A DNA stretch of 8,819 nt from Candidatus Aminicenantota bacterium (GTDB lineage: Bacteria; Acidobacteriota; Aminicenantia; Aminicenantales; Saccharicenantaceae). This document shows positions 1-6,955 of this stretch, piece after piece. The DNA lies in NCBI GenBank assembly GCA_011048485.1, contig DSDX01000078.1, forward strand, positions 1 to 8,819. The letters run 5' to 3'. The notes beneath the pieces were generated by a model. It did not search any database and was not told where the DNA came from. It was given only the letters and a program-made list of their open reading frames with translations. Every line of letters begins with the position of its first letter. Positions within the stretch are counted from its first letter, which is position 1. The translations under genes were made by a program, and so were the position numbers.

Positions 1-795
1 CTCGAGGTCTCCCAGATCGCCCGGACGATCGCCAAGGCTCTGCGCCTCAACGAGGACCTGACCGAGGCCATCGCTCTCGGCCACGACCTCGGTCACACGC
101 CCTTCGGCCACGCCGGGGAGCAGACCCTGCGCCAGCTCCTGCCGCAGGGCTTCCACCACGCCGACCAGAGCCTTCGCGTCGTCGAGAAGCTCGAGTACGA
201 GGGCAAGGGCCTCAACCTGACGTTCGAGGTCCGGGACGGCATCGCCAAGCACTCCAAGGGACGGGGCGAGATCTTCGACGAAGATGTCGAGGACATGCCG
301 TCGACCCTCGAAGGTCAGATCGTCCGCGTCTCCGACGTCATCGCCTACGTCAACCACGATATCGACGACGCCCTCCGGGCCGGGATCATCAGGGAGGACG
401 ACATCCCGGCGGGTTTGGTCAAGATCCTGGGCAAATGGCACGCGACGCGGATCGACCGGATGGTCCTCGACGTCGTCGAGGCCAGCCTGGCGGCCGAGCT
501 GAGTCGGATCGCCATGAGCGACCGCATCATGCGGGCGGTCGTCGAGCTGCGCGACTTCCTTTACCGGAACGTCTATTTCAACTCCGCCGCCCGCGACGAG
601 CTGCGCAAGACCGAGAAGATCATCAACGACCTCTTCGGCTACATCATGGAACGGCCCGAGGACTATGTGCGGCCGTACCCGGCGGACGATCCCGTCATCG
701 TCCGCGTGGGCGACTTCATCGCCGGGATGACCGATCGCTACGCCATGGCCCTCTACGAGCGCACCTTCCTGCCGAAGGCTTGGCCGATCCTCTAG
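1..795 (+). CDS. dgt: dNTP triphosphohydrolase, dGTPase family (HD domain), 5'-truncated
   Basis: Reading frame 1 is open from the first base to the TAG at 793-795, giving 264 residues of C-terminal sequence. Numbering from the first visible residue, the metal-binding HD pair is H28-D29 within GHDLGHTPFGHAGE, the family signature. A later ligand aspartate is D112 in RVSDVIAYVNHDIDD. The frame opens on LEVSQIART, which in this family directly follows a conserved histidine, so that ligand and roughly the first 80-130 residues are missing. The family hydrolyses dNTPs to deoxynucleosides and tripolyphosphate and acts in the cytoplasm in dNTP pool control; the exact substrate cannot be read from sequence. 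The short tail after the HD core fits the smaller dGTPase-like type rather than the longer E. coli Dgt. An internal ATG at 295 lies after the HD motif and is not a plausible start. The next gene is 73 nt downstream with its own promoter, so this looks like the end of a transcription unit. Confidence 0.93.
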   Translation, partial: LEVSQIARTIAKALRLNEDLTEAIALGHDLGHTPFGHAGEQTLRQLLPQGFHHADQSLRVVEKLEYEGKGLNLTFEVRDGIAKHSKGRGEIFDEDVEDMPSTLEGQIVRVSDVIAYVNHDIDDALRAGIIREDDIPAGLVKILGKWHATRIDRMVLDVVEASLAAELSRIAMSDRIMRAVVELRDFLYRNVYFNSAARDELRKTEKIINDLFGYIMERPEDYVRPYPADDPVIVRVGDFIAGMTDRYAMALYERTFLPKAWPIL

Positions 796-818
796 AACGG
801 CGCACCCCGGAAGGACGA

Positions 819-846
819 TTGACAGACCCCGTCCCGTCCTGATAGT
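819..846 (+). promoter_or_regulatory. Putative sigma70-type promoter for the DUF5107-TPR gene
   Basis: A perfect -35 hexamer TTGACA lies at 819-824. Sixteen bases later is GATAGT (841-846), matching 4 of 6 positions of TATAAT. A second register, TAGTAA at 843-848 with a TGa extension at 840-842, has an 18-base spacer, so the exact -10 is ambiguous. The expected transcription start is near 853-855, which leaves a very short leader before the Shine-Dalgarno sequence. The -35 lies inside an inverted repeat, AGGACG (812-817) and CGTCCT (835-840). Confidence 0.45.
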
Positions 847-855
847 AACACAAGC

Positions 856-862
856 GGGAGGA
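856..862 (+). promoter_or_regulatory. Ribosome binding site that favours the ATG at 869
   Basis: GGGAGGA directly abuts the upstream ATG at 863 with no spacer, but is 6 nt from the in-frame ATG at 869. Normal Shine-Dalgarno spacing therefore favours 869 as the true start. The choice changes only two residues (Met-Ala) before the signal peptide. Confidence 0.65.
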
Positions 863-868
863 ATGGCC

Positions 869-3800
869 ATGTGGGGACGCTCGGGATCCATGTCGGTTGT
901 CCATCTCGCCGCCGGGGCGGTGCTGGCCGGGCTCATGGCCGCCCCCGTCCTCGGCCAGGCCGTCGCCCGGGAGGTGACGATCGTCATACCGACCTATGAG
1001 GTCGGCCCCCCCGAACCCAATCCGATCTTCTACGCGGGCCGGGCCTATCAAGGCGCCAAGGGACCCGTCTACCCTTATCCCTTGCTCGACAAGCTGACCG
1101 ACGTCAAGCGCGACCGGGCCTACCGCATCATCTATCTCGAGAACGAATACGTCCGCGTCGGCGTCCTGCCGGAGATCGGCGGCCGCATCTTTGAGGCCGT
1201 GGACAAGACCAACGGCTTCGACTTCATCTACCGCCAGCATGTCATCAAGCCGGCCCTCATCGGCATGACCGGCGCCTGGATCTCGGGCGGCATCGAGTGG
1301 AACATCCCGCACCACCACCGGGCCGCCGCCTTCATGCCTGTCGATACGGCGATCGAGTCCGCCCCCGACGGCAGCGCCACGGTCTGGATCGGCGAGATCG
1401 AGCTCCGCCACCGGATGAAATGGATCATCGGCCTGACCCTGCGCCCCGGTTCGAGCGCTCTCGAAGTGACCACGAGGATCTTCAACCGGACCCCCTTCGC
1501 CCATTCCATGCTGGCCTTCGCCAATGTCGCCGTTCACGCCAATGAGGATTACCAGGTGTTCTTCTCGCCCTCGACCGAGATCGCGACCTTCCATGGCAAG
1601 AACCAGTTCAGCCGCTGGCCGGTCTCGACGGAGATCTTCAACGGCCAGGATTACACGAAGGGGGTCGACGTCAGCTGGTATAAGAGCCACGTCCGCCCGA
1701 CGTCCTTCTTCGCCTTCGACACCGAAGAGGACTTTTTCGGCGGCTATGACCACGGCCGAGAGGCCGGCGTCGTCTTCGTCGGCGATCACCACGTGGTCCC
1801 GGGCCAGAAGCTATGGACTTGGGGCACGGGCTCCGAGGGGCGGACCTGGGAGCGGATCCTGACCGACCAGGATGGCCCCTACCTCGAGCTCATGATCGGG
1901 GCCTGGTCGGACAATCAGCCCGACTACAGCTGGATCAAACCGGGCGAAACGCGGGAGACGGTTCAGTATTGGTATCCGGTCCGCGGCCTGGGCGGATTGA
2001 AAAACGCCAACCGCGAGGCCGCCTGCGAGCTCCGCCTCGAAGCTGGGCGGGCCAGGATCGCCTTCCATGCCACGTCGGAGCGGAAGAAAGCCCGGGGCGT
2101 TCTGAGAGCCGGGGATGAGGTCCTCTTCGAGGACGTCTTCGATATCGGCCCCGGCTCACCCTTCGAAACGACCGTCGAGACCGGCCCCGGCGTCCGGGAG
2201 GAGGCCCTCGAGCTCGTTCTCGCCGACGCCGGCGGCGTCGAGATCCTGATCTACGCGCCGCGGCCCAGGAAGGACCGGCCGTTGCCGAAGCCGGTGACAC
2301 CGCCGGCCCCCCCCAAGGACATCCCGACGGCCGAGGAGCTTTACCTCGCCGGGCAACGTCTCGAGCAGTTCCACAACGCTGCCCTCGAGCCCTATCCCTA
2401 CTACGAGGAAGCGCTGCGACGGGACCCGTCGGACGTCCGGGCCAACACGGCCTTGGCCCTGCTCTTTCTAAAGCGCGGCCTGGACCGAGAGGCCGGGGAG
2501 CGGCTCGAGACGGCCGTGGCCCGTCTCACCGCGAACTACACCCGGCCCAAGGACTGTGAGACGCTCTATTATCTCGGCTTGGCCCGACGCCGGCTCGGCA
2601 AGATTTCCGCGGCCGAAGACGCGTTCCGAAGGGCGGCCTGGGACCCGGCCTGGCGCGGCGTTTCCCTCTATCAGCTGGCCGAGATGGCATCTGCGGCGGG
2701 CGCTTTCGAGACCGCGCTTGATCAGGTCGAGCGGGCCTTCGACGCCGGTCTTCGGACGCCCAAGACGACCGTTTTGATATCGGCCCTCCTCAGGAGGCTG
2801 GGGCGAGGGGCTCGAGGGGCCAGTTTCGCCGCGAGGTCTCTTCGGAGATTCGATCCCCTCGGTGCGGGGGCCGCGCATGAGCTCGTCCTCTTCATGGCCG
2901 GATCGGGCGGCGCGCCGGCGTCAATCGTCGACGCTTCCCCGTCCTTCCGCGAAGCGCCTGAGAGGGAGGACCGTCTCTTGGCTCGTCCCGTCCCGAATCT
3001 CCTCGAACTGGCCCTGGACTACGCGAACGCCGGCCTGTGGAAAGAAGCCGCCGATCTCCTGAGGCCCCGGGTCGACGGGAAGGACGCGGTCCCTCATCCC
3101 CTAGCGGCCTATCTTTTCGCCTATGTCCAGGAGCGGATGGGATGGACAGCCGCGGCTCGAGAGTCGTTGCGTCAGGCCGCGGCGCTCTCTCCGGACTTGG
3201 CCTTCCCGTATGCGCTCGAGTTCGTCGATATCTTCGAGTGGGCGATAAGAGAGAGCCCGGCCGACGCCCGGGCCCCCCTCTATCTCGGCAATCTCTTGTT
3301 CGACCTTCAGCCCGAGAGGGCCCTCACAGCCTGGGAGAAGGCCCGGGAGATCGATCCTTCATTGGCCCTGGTCCATAGGAACCTCGGCTTGGCCTACGCC
3401 CGGATCAAGAACGACCTTCCGACCGCCGTGGCCTCACTGGAGAAGGCGATCGCCCTGAGCCCCGCGGACGCCCGGCTCCATTACGAGCTCGATGTCCTTT
3501 ATGAAGCCGCGGGAACGGAAGCCGCGGTACGCCTGGCACGGCTTGAAAAGAGCCACAAGGCCGTCTCGACGAACGACAACGCCTTGGCCCGGGAAGTCGG
3601 GCTGCTCGTCGGGGTCGGCCGGGCGTCCCGGGCCCTCGAGATCCTGCGGTCCCACCACTTCCATGTCTGGGAAGGGGGCGGGGGCCTGCACGGCCTCTGG
3701 GTCGAGGCCAATCTGGCCATCGGCCGCGATCGGCTCGCCAAGGGAGATCTTCGCCGAGCCCTCGAGGCCTTCCTTCGGGCCCTCGAGTACCCGGCCAACC

Positions 3801-4240
3801 TCGACGTCGGCCCGCCTTCGAGCGGACCGGGCTCGCCCAAGATCTTCGTTTACCTCGGCGAAGCCTATGCGGCCCTCGGACAGGCGGGCCGAGCGAGATC
3901 CTGTCGCGAGAAGGCCGCCGCATTCGGAGCCGGCCTGTCCGAACAGGCCTACTATCGCGGCCTGGCCTTGAAAGTCCTGGGGCGACCCGACGAGGCTCGA
4001 AGCGTCTTCGCGGGCTTGGCGGAGAAGGCCCGCGAAGCCCTGGCCGTCGCTCCCGTGATGGATTTCTTCGAGAAGTTCGGGGAGCGGCAGTCGGCTCTCG
4101 GCCGTCAGGCCAACCTTCATTTCCTGGCCGGATTGGGTCTCCTGGGCTCGAGCCAGACGGCGGAGGCGAGGGCGGAGTTCCAAAGGGCCGTGTCCATGGA
4201 TCCCGGCCATCGCGAAGCCCGTCGCTTCCTCGAGAAATGA
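869..4240 (+). CDS. Exported DUF5107 domain protein with long C-terminal TPR array
   Basis: About 1,123 residues, numbered here from the alternative ATG at 863. Residues 1-36 form a signal peptide (Arg near the N-terminus, hydrophobic stretch 12-30, small residues near GQAVA), so export is likely. Residues about 50-375 match my memory of DUF5107: GGRIFEA at 106-112, WISGGIEWN followed by a triple histidine at 139-152, and a block ending NQPDYSWIKPGE at 351-362. The domain's beta-rich, mutarotase-like character is an inference. A sheet-like segment (380-466) and a proline-rich linker (470-487) follow. The rest is helical with TPR-like repeats, for example near 490-550, 562-600, 755-790 and 808-905. 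A second landmark, HVWEGGGG, lies at 934-941. Family members are often large DUF5107-TPR fusions of unknown biochemistry; a carbohydrate-related role is plausible but unproven. Flanking genes lie in separate transcription units and give no functional clue. The family call is firm and the function open. Confidence 0.88.
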   Translation: MWGRSGSMSVVHLAAGAVLAGLMAAPVLGQAVAREVTIVIPTYEVGPPEPNPIFYAGRAYQGAKGPVYPYPLLDKLTDVKRDRAYRIIYLENEYVRVGVLPEIGGRIFEAVDKTNGFDFIYRQHVIKPALIGMTGAWISGGIEWNIPHHHRAAAFMPVDTAIESAPDGSATVWIGEIELRHRMKWIIGLTLRPGSSALEVTTRIFNRTPFAHSMLAFANVAVHANEDYQVFFSPSTEIATFHGKNQFSRWPVSTEIFNGQDYTKGVDVSWYKSHVRPTSFFAFDTEEDFFGGYDHGREAGVVFVGDHHVVPGQKLWTWGTGSEGRTWERILTDQDGPYLELMIGAWSDNQPDYSWIKPGETRETVQYWYPVRGLGGLKNANREAACELRLEAGRARIAFHATSERKKARGVLRAGDEVLFEDVFDIGPGSPFETTVETGPGVREEALELVLADAGGVEILIYAPRPRKDRPLPKPVTPPAPPKDIPTAEELYLAGQRLEQFHNAALEPYPYYEEALRRDPSDVRANTALALLFLKRGLDREAGERLETAVARLTANYTRPKDCETLYYLGLARRRLGKISAAEDAFRRAAWDPAWRGVSLYQLAEMASAAGAFETALDQVERAFDAGLRTPKTTVLISALLRRLGRGARGASFAARSLRRFDPLGAGAAHELVLFMAGSGGAPASIVDASPSFREAPEREDRLLARPVPNLLELALDYANAGLWKEAADLLRPRVDGKDAVPHPLAAYLFAYVQERMGWTAAARESLRQAAALSPDLAFPYALEFVDIFEWAIRESPADARAPLYLGNLLFDLQPERALTAWEKAREIDPSLALVHRNLGLAYARIKNDLPTAVASLEKAIALSPADARLHYELDVLYEAAGTEAAVRLARLEKSHKAVSTNDNALAREVGLLVGVGRASRALEILRSHHFHVWEGGGGLHGLWVEANLAIGRDRLAKGDLRRALEAFLRALEYPANLDVGPPSSGPGSPKIFVYLGEAYAALGQAGRARSCREKAAAFGAGLSEQAYYRGLALKVLGRPDEARSVFAGLAEKAREALAVAPVMDFFEKFGERQSALGRQANLHFLAGLGLLGSSQTAEARAEFQRAVSMDPGHREARRFLEK

Positions 4241-4252
4241 GACGCGGCGGCC

Positions 4253-4281
4253 TTGGCCCGTCACCCCATTCATGCTAAGAT
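4253..4281 (+). promoter_or_regulatory. Putative extended -10 promoter for the transketolase operon
   Basis: TTGGCC (4253-4258, 4 of 6 to TTGACA), a 17-base spacer, then TAAGAT (4276-4281, 4 of 6 to TATAAT) preceded by a TGc extended -10 at 4273-4275. Transcription would begin near 4288, leaving a leader of about 38 nt before the ATG at 4326. The element also overlaps a potential upstream in-frame ATG at 4272, which argues against that codon being used as a start. Confidence 0.5.
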
Positions 4282-4310
4282 GCCCCTCTCGAGGGACAAT
4301 CCAAAGCGGC

Positions 4311-4316
4311 GAGGAG
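4311..4316 (+). promoter_or_regulatory. Ribosome binding site deciding the transketolase start
   Basis: GAGGAG ends 9 nt before the ATG at 4326. The alternative in-frame ATG at 4272 has no comparable purine-rich site and lies within the predicted -10 region. The protein starting at 4326 also begins where animal-type transketolases become alignable. Confidence 0.65.
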
Positions 4317-4325
4317 AGCGTTCCC

Positions 4326-6155
4326 ATGCCTAGGACCGAAGACCTGCGCAAGATCGCCACCCGGCTTCGCATCCATTCCCTGCGCATGACCACGACGGCG
4401 GGCTCGGGCCATCCGACGACCTGCCTGTCCGCGGCCGACCTGGCCGCCTGTCTTTTTTTCAGCGAGATGCGCTGGAACACGAAGAACCCCGACGATCCGG
4501 CCAATGACGAGTTCGTGTTGTCCAAGGGTCATGCCGCGCCCCTCCTCTGGGCCGTCTACGCCGAGGCCGGCGTCATCCCCCTGGGGAGCCTTCGCGATCT
4601 CAGGAAGATCTCGAGCGACCTCGAGGGTCACCCGACGCCGCGCATGCCCTGGGTCAAGGCGGCGACCGGCTCGCTCGGCCAGGGACTGTCGGTCGGGGTC
4701 GGGATGGCCCTGGCCCAGAAGCTTGACCGGTCGGCCGCCCGGACTTTCGTTCTCCTGGGTGACGGCGAGTGCGCCGAAGGCCAGGTTTGGGAAGCCGCGG
4801 CGGCCGCCGTCAACTGGAAGCTGCGCCACCTCGTCGCCGTCGTCGACGTCAACCGGCTCGGTCAGTCCGATCCGACCATGCATCAGCACGACCTCTCCGC
4901 CCTGGCCCGGAAGTTTCGGGCTTTTGGCTGGGAGGCCATTGTTCTCGACGGGCACAAGATCGAGAGGATCCTGGCGGCTCTCGCGCGGGCGGGTCAGAAG
5001 GGCCGTCCCACGGCCCTGCTGGCCCGGACGCTCAAGGGCAAGGGTGTGAGCTTCGTCGAGGACAAGAACGGCTGGCACGGCAAGCCCCTCAAACCCGACG
5101 AGCTGGCCCGGGCCCTTGAGGAGATCGGCTGTCTGCCCGATGTCGATGCCAAGCGGCTCATCCGCAAGCCCAAGCCTTTCCGCAAGAGAAGGGCCGCGGC
5201 CAAGTTGGATTTCCCCAGGACCGCCTATGCGGAGAAGACGGCGACGCGGCGGGCCTACGGCAACGCTCTCCTCAGCCTGGGCCGGGTCAATCCTTCGGTC
5301 GTGGCCATCGATGGGGACGTCAAGAACTCGACCTACGCCGACGCTTACTTCGAAGCCTTCCCCGAGCGGGCCTTCCAGTCCTACATCGCTGAACAGAACA
5401 TGGTCGGCGTGGGCATGGGCCTGGCCGCCAAGGGTTATCTGCCTTTCATGGCCACGTTCGCGGCTTTCCTGACCCGGGCCCACGACCAGGTCCGCATGGC
5501 CGCTTACTCGTTCTCCAACATCAAGCTGTGCGGGTCGCACGTCGGGGTCAGCATCGGGGAGGACGGGCCCTCCCAGATGGGACTCGAGGACTTGGCCATG
5601 TTCCGTCCCATCCCGGGATGCGTCGTGCTCTATCCGAGCGACGCGGTCTCGTCGGAAGCCTGCGTCGCGGCCGTCGCGGCCCATAAAGGCCTAGCCTACA
5701 TCCGGACGTCGCGGCCGGCGACCCCGATCGTCTATCCCGCGGATGAGACCTTCCCCATCGGCGGCTCCAAGGTCCTGAGGAAGGGCCAAGGCGATGCTGT
5801 GACCGTCATCGCCGCCGGGATCACCGTCCACGAGGCCCTCAAGGCCTTCGATCTACTCAAGAAAGAAGGCCTGGGGGTACGCGTCATCGACGCCTATTCG
5901 GTCGAGCCGCTCGACGCGAACACCATCGTTCGGGAGGTCGCCGAAACCGGCAGCCGGGCCGTCGTCGTCGAGGACCACTTCCCCGCGGGCGGGCTCGGCG
6001 AAGCCGTCGCCCAAGCTCTGGCCGGCCGGGCCGTGCTCAAACACCTGTGCATCCGCGATCTGCCCCGCTCCGGGAAGCCCGACGAGCTCCTGGAGAGGTT
6101 CGGGATTAGCGCCGCCCACATCGCCCGGGCGGCCAGGGAGCTCCTCGGCCGGTGA
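4326..6155 (+). CDS. tkt: Transketolase, full-length animal-type
   Basis: A 609-residue thiamine-diphosphate enzyme that moves two-carbon ketol units between sugar phosphates in the non-oxidative pentose phosphate pathway, in the cytoplasm. Domains in order: ThDP pyrophosphate-binding (about 5-265), pyrimidine-binding (300-465) and C-terminal transketolase domain (480-600). Visible key residues are H29 in GSGHP, H69 in SKGHA, the GDG motif at 145-147 with N176 closing the ThDP-Mg signature, H251 in GWHGKP, and the catalytic glutamate E356 in IAEQNMV. It follows vertebrate TKT closely from memory: LRKISSDLEGHP, GSLGQGLS, FAAFLTRAHDQVRMAA, SIGEDGPSQM and PRSGKP. Q417 stands where E. coli TktA has histidine, as in human TKT. 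The linker at 275-293 is unusually basic. Both halves are in one polypeptide, unlike split archaeal or actinobacterial forms. It is first in an operon and its stop overlaps the GTG of the nuclease gene. DXP synthase is excluded by these motifs. Confidence 0.96.
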   Translation: MPRTEDLRKIATRLRIHSLRMTTTAGSGHPTTCLSAADLAACLFFSEMRWNTKNPDDPANDEFVLSKGHAAPLLWAVYAEAGVIPLGSLRDLRKISSDLEGHPTPRMPWVKAATGSLGQGLSVGVGMALAQKLDRSAARTFVLLGDGECAEGQVWEAAAAAVNWKLRHLVAVVDVNRLGQSDPTMHQHDLSALARKFRAFGWEAIVLDGHKIERILAALARAGQKGRPTALLARTLKGKGVSFVEDKNGWHGKPLKPDELARALEEIGCLPDVDAKRLIRKPKPFRKRRAAAKLDFPRTAYAEKTATRRAYGNALLSLGRVNPSVVAIDGDVKNSTYADAYFEAFPERAFQSYIAEQNMVGVGMGLAAKGYLPFMATFAAFLTRAHDQVRMAAYSFSNIKLCGSHVGVSIGEDGPSQMGLEDLAMFRPIPGCVVLYPSDAVSSEACVAAVAAHKGLAYIRTSRPATPIVYPADETFPIGGSKVLRKGQGDAVTVIAAGITVHEALKAFDLLKKEGLGVRVIDAYSVEPLDANTIVREVAETGSRAVVVEDHFPAGGLGEAVAQALAGRAVLKHLCIRDLPRSGKPDELLERFGISAAHIARAARELLGR

Positions 6156-6955
6156 GAGCACGCCGCCTTGCCCGGCCCGCGCTGATCGCCGTCGCCTTCC
6201 TGGCGGCGGCTCTTCTCCGGCCCGCCCCGGCCCCTTCGGCCCAATCACGGACGCCGCTGGGGGGAACGGTGACCGCGGTCACGGACGGAGACACGATCCG
6301 GGTCAAGCTGGACGGCGGCGGGAGCGAGATCGTCCGCCTGATCGGCGTCGACAGCCAGGAACTCGACGACGCCCGGGAGAAAGTCCGCCTCATGGCCTTC
6401 CTGGCCAAACGGTTCGCTTTCACCCGCCTCTACCGGTCCAGGGTCGAGCTCTTGCCGGGGCCCGAGGCCCGCGACGCCTATGGGCGCCTGCTGGCGTTCG
6501 TCCGGCTGCCGGACGGCGAGCTGTTCAACCTGACCCTCGTCCGCGAGGGCTACGCGTTCGCTTACCTCAAGTTCCCGTTCGACGAGGCCTTGCGCCGGGA
6601 GCTCAGGGCGGCCGAAACCGAGGCCAGGCGGGCCGGCCGGGGCCTCTGGGGCCGCGAGCCGTACCCCGTGATCGCGGCCGGCGACGCCGCCCGTCGCGTC
6701 GGGGACATCCTCACCGTCCGCTTCCGGTGCCTCCGCTCGTTCCGGCGCGGAGGCTATCGCATCCTCGAGGCCGACGGGGCGGCCTTCGACGCCGTCATCC
6801 CGCTCGAGGTCTACCGGGCCCTGCCGGGTTCGCTCGATCTCGAGGAGCGGACGATCGAGGCCACGGGCTTCATCGAGACCTACAAGGACCGTCCGCAGAT
6901 CATGATCGGCGTCCCCCTCCAGCTCAGGCGCGACGATGGAAAGGAGCGTCCATGA
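6152..6955 (+). CDS. Secreted staphylococcal-nuclease-like protein with C-terminal accessory domain
   Basis: A 267-residue protein starting at GTG, with a GTGA overlap onto the transketolase stop. An AGGGAG at 6135-6140 is 11 nt upstream, so coupling probably helps initiation. Residues 1-30 form a signal peptide: Arg-rich start, hydrophobic 10-22, likely cleavage after PSA at 28-30. Residues 36-168 are the SNase/TNase-like domain. Its catalytic set aligns with S. aureus nuclease: D45 and D47 in TDGDTIRV (D19, D21), R62 (R35), D67 (D40), E70 (E43) and R112 in AYGRLLAFV (R87). It should therefore be an active, calcium-dependent phosphodiesterase on DNA or RNA outside the cytoplasm. Residues about 176-258 form a second beta-rich domain ending GFIETYKDRPQIMI, which resembles an OB-fold nucleic-acid-binding module; this is an inference. 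DSQE replaces the usual DTPE. It is the middle gene of the operon, between two metabolic enzymes, which is unexpected for a secreted nuclease. Confidence 0.9.
   Translation: MRARRLARPALIAVAFLAAALLRPAPAPSAQSRTPLGGTVTAVTDGDTIRVKLDGGGSEIVRLIGVDSQELDDAREKVRLMAFLAKRFAFTRLYRSRVELLPGPEARDAYGRLLAFVRLPDGELFNLTLVREGYAFAYLKFPFDEALRRELRAAETEARRAGRGLWGREPYPVIAAGDAARRVGDILTVRFRCLRSFRRGGYRILEADGAAFDAVIPLEVYRALPGSLDLEERTIEATGFIETYKDRPQIMIGVPLQLRRDDGKERP

Noticed and set aside
716..1792. Long minus-strand open frame (358 codons) across the dGTPase end and the DUF5107 gene
   Set aside because: Its translation is low-complexity and rich in Gly, Asp and Arg, with no recognisable domain. It lies opposite well-supported plus-strand genes and is a typical shadow frame of GC-rich codons.
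4284..4295. Small palindrome CCCT-CTCG-AGGG in the transketolase leader
   Set aside because: It has only four base pairs and spans the predicted transcription start, so it is unlikely to form as an RNA structure.
4272..4325. Upstream in-frame ATG extending transketolase by 18 residues
   Set aside because: It lies inside the predicted -10 region, lacks a ribosome binding site, and adds sequence with no match to the family.
3434..4525. Minus-strand open frame of 363 codons covering the DUF5107 gene end and the transketolase start
   Set aside because: It crosses a promoter region and two confident genes on the other strand and shows no family motif.
4275..5684. Minus-strand open frame of 469 codons opposite transketolase
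   Set aside because: It is the antisense of conserved transketolase motifs and has a biased composition and no domain.
6727..6951. Upstream extension of the dehydrogenase frame
   Set aside because: It overlaps the nuclease C-terminal domain in another frame and is Arg- and Gly-rich. The ATG at 6952 has a good ribosome binding site and the proper family N-terminus.
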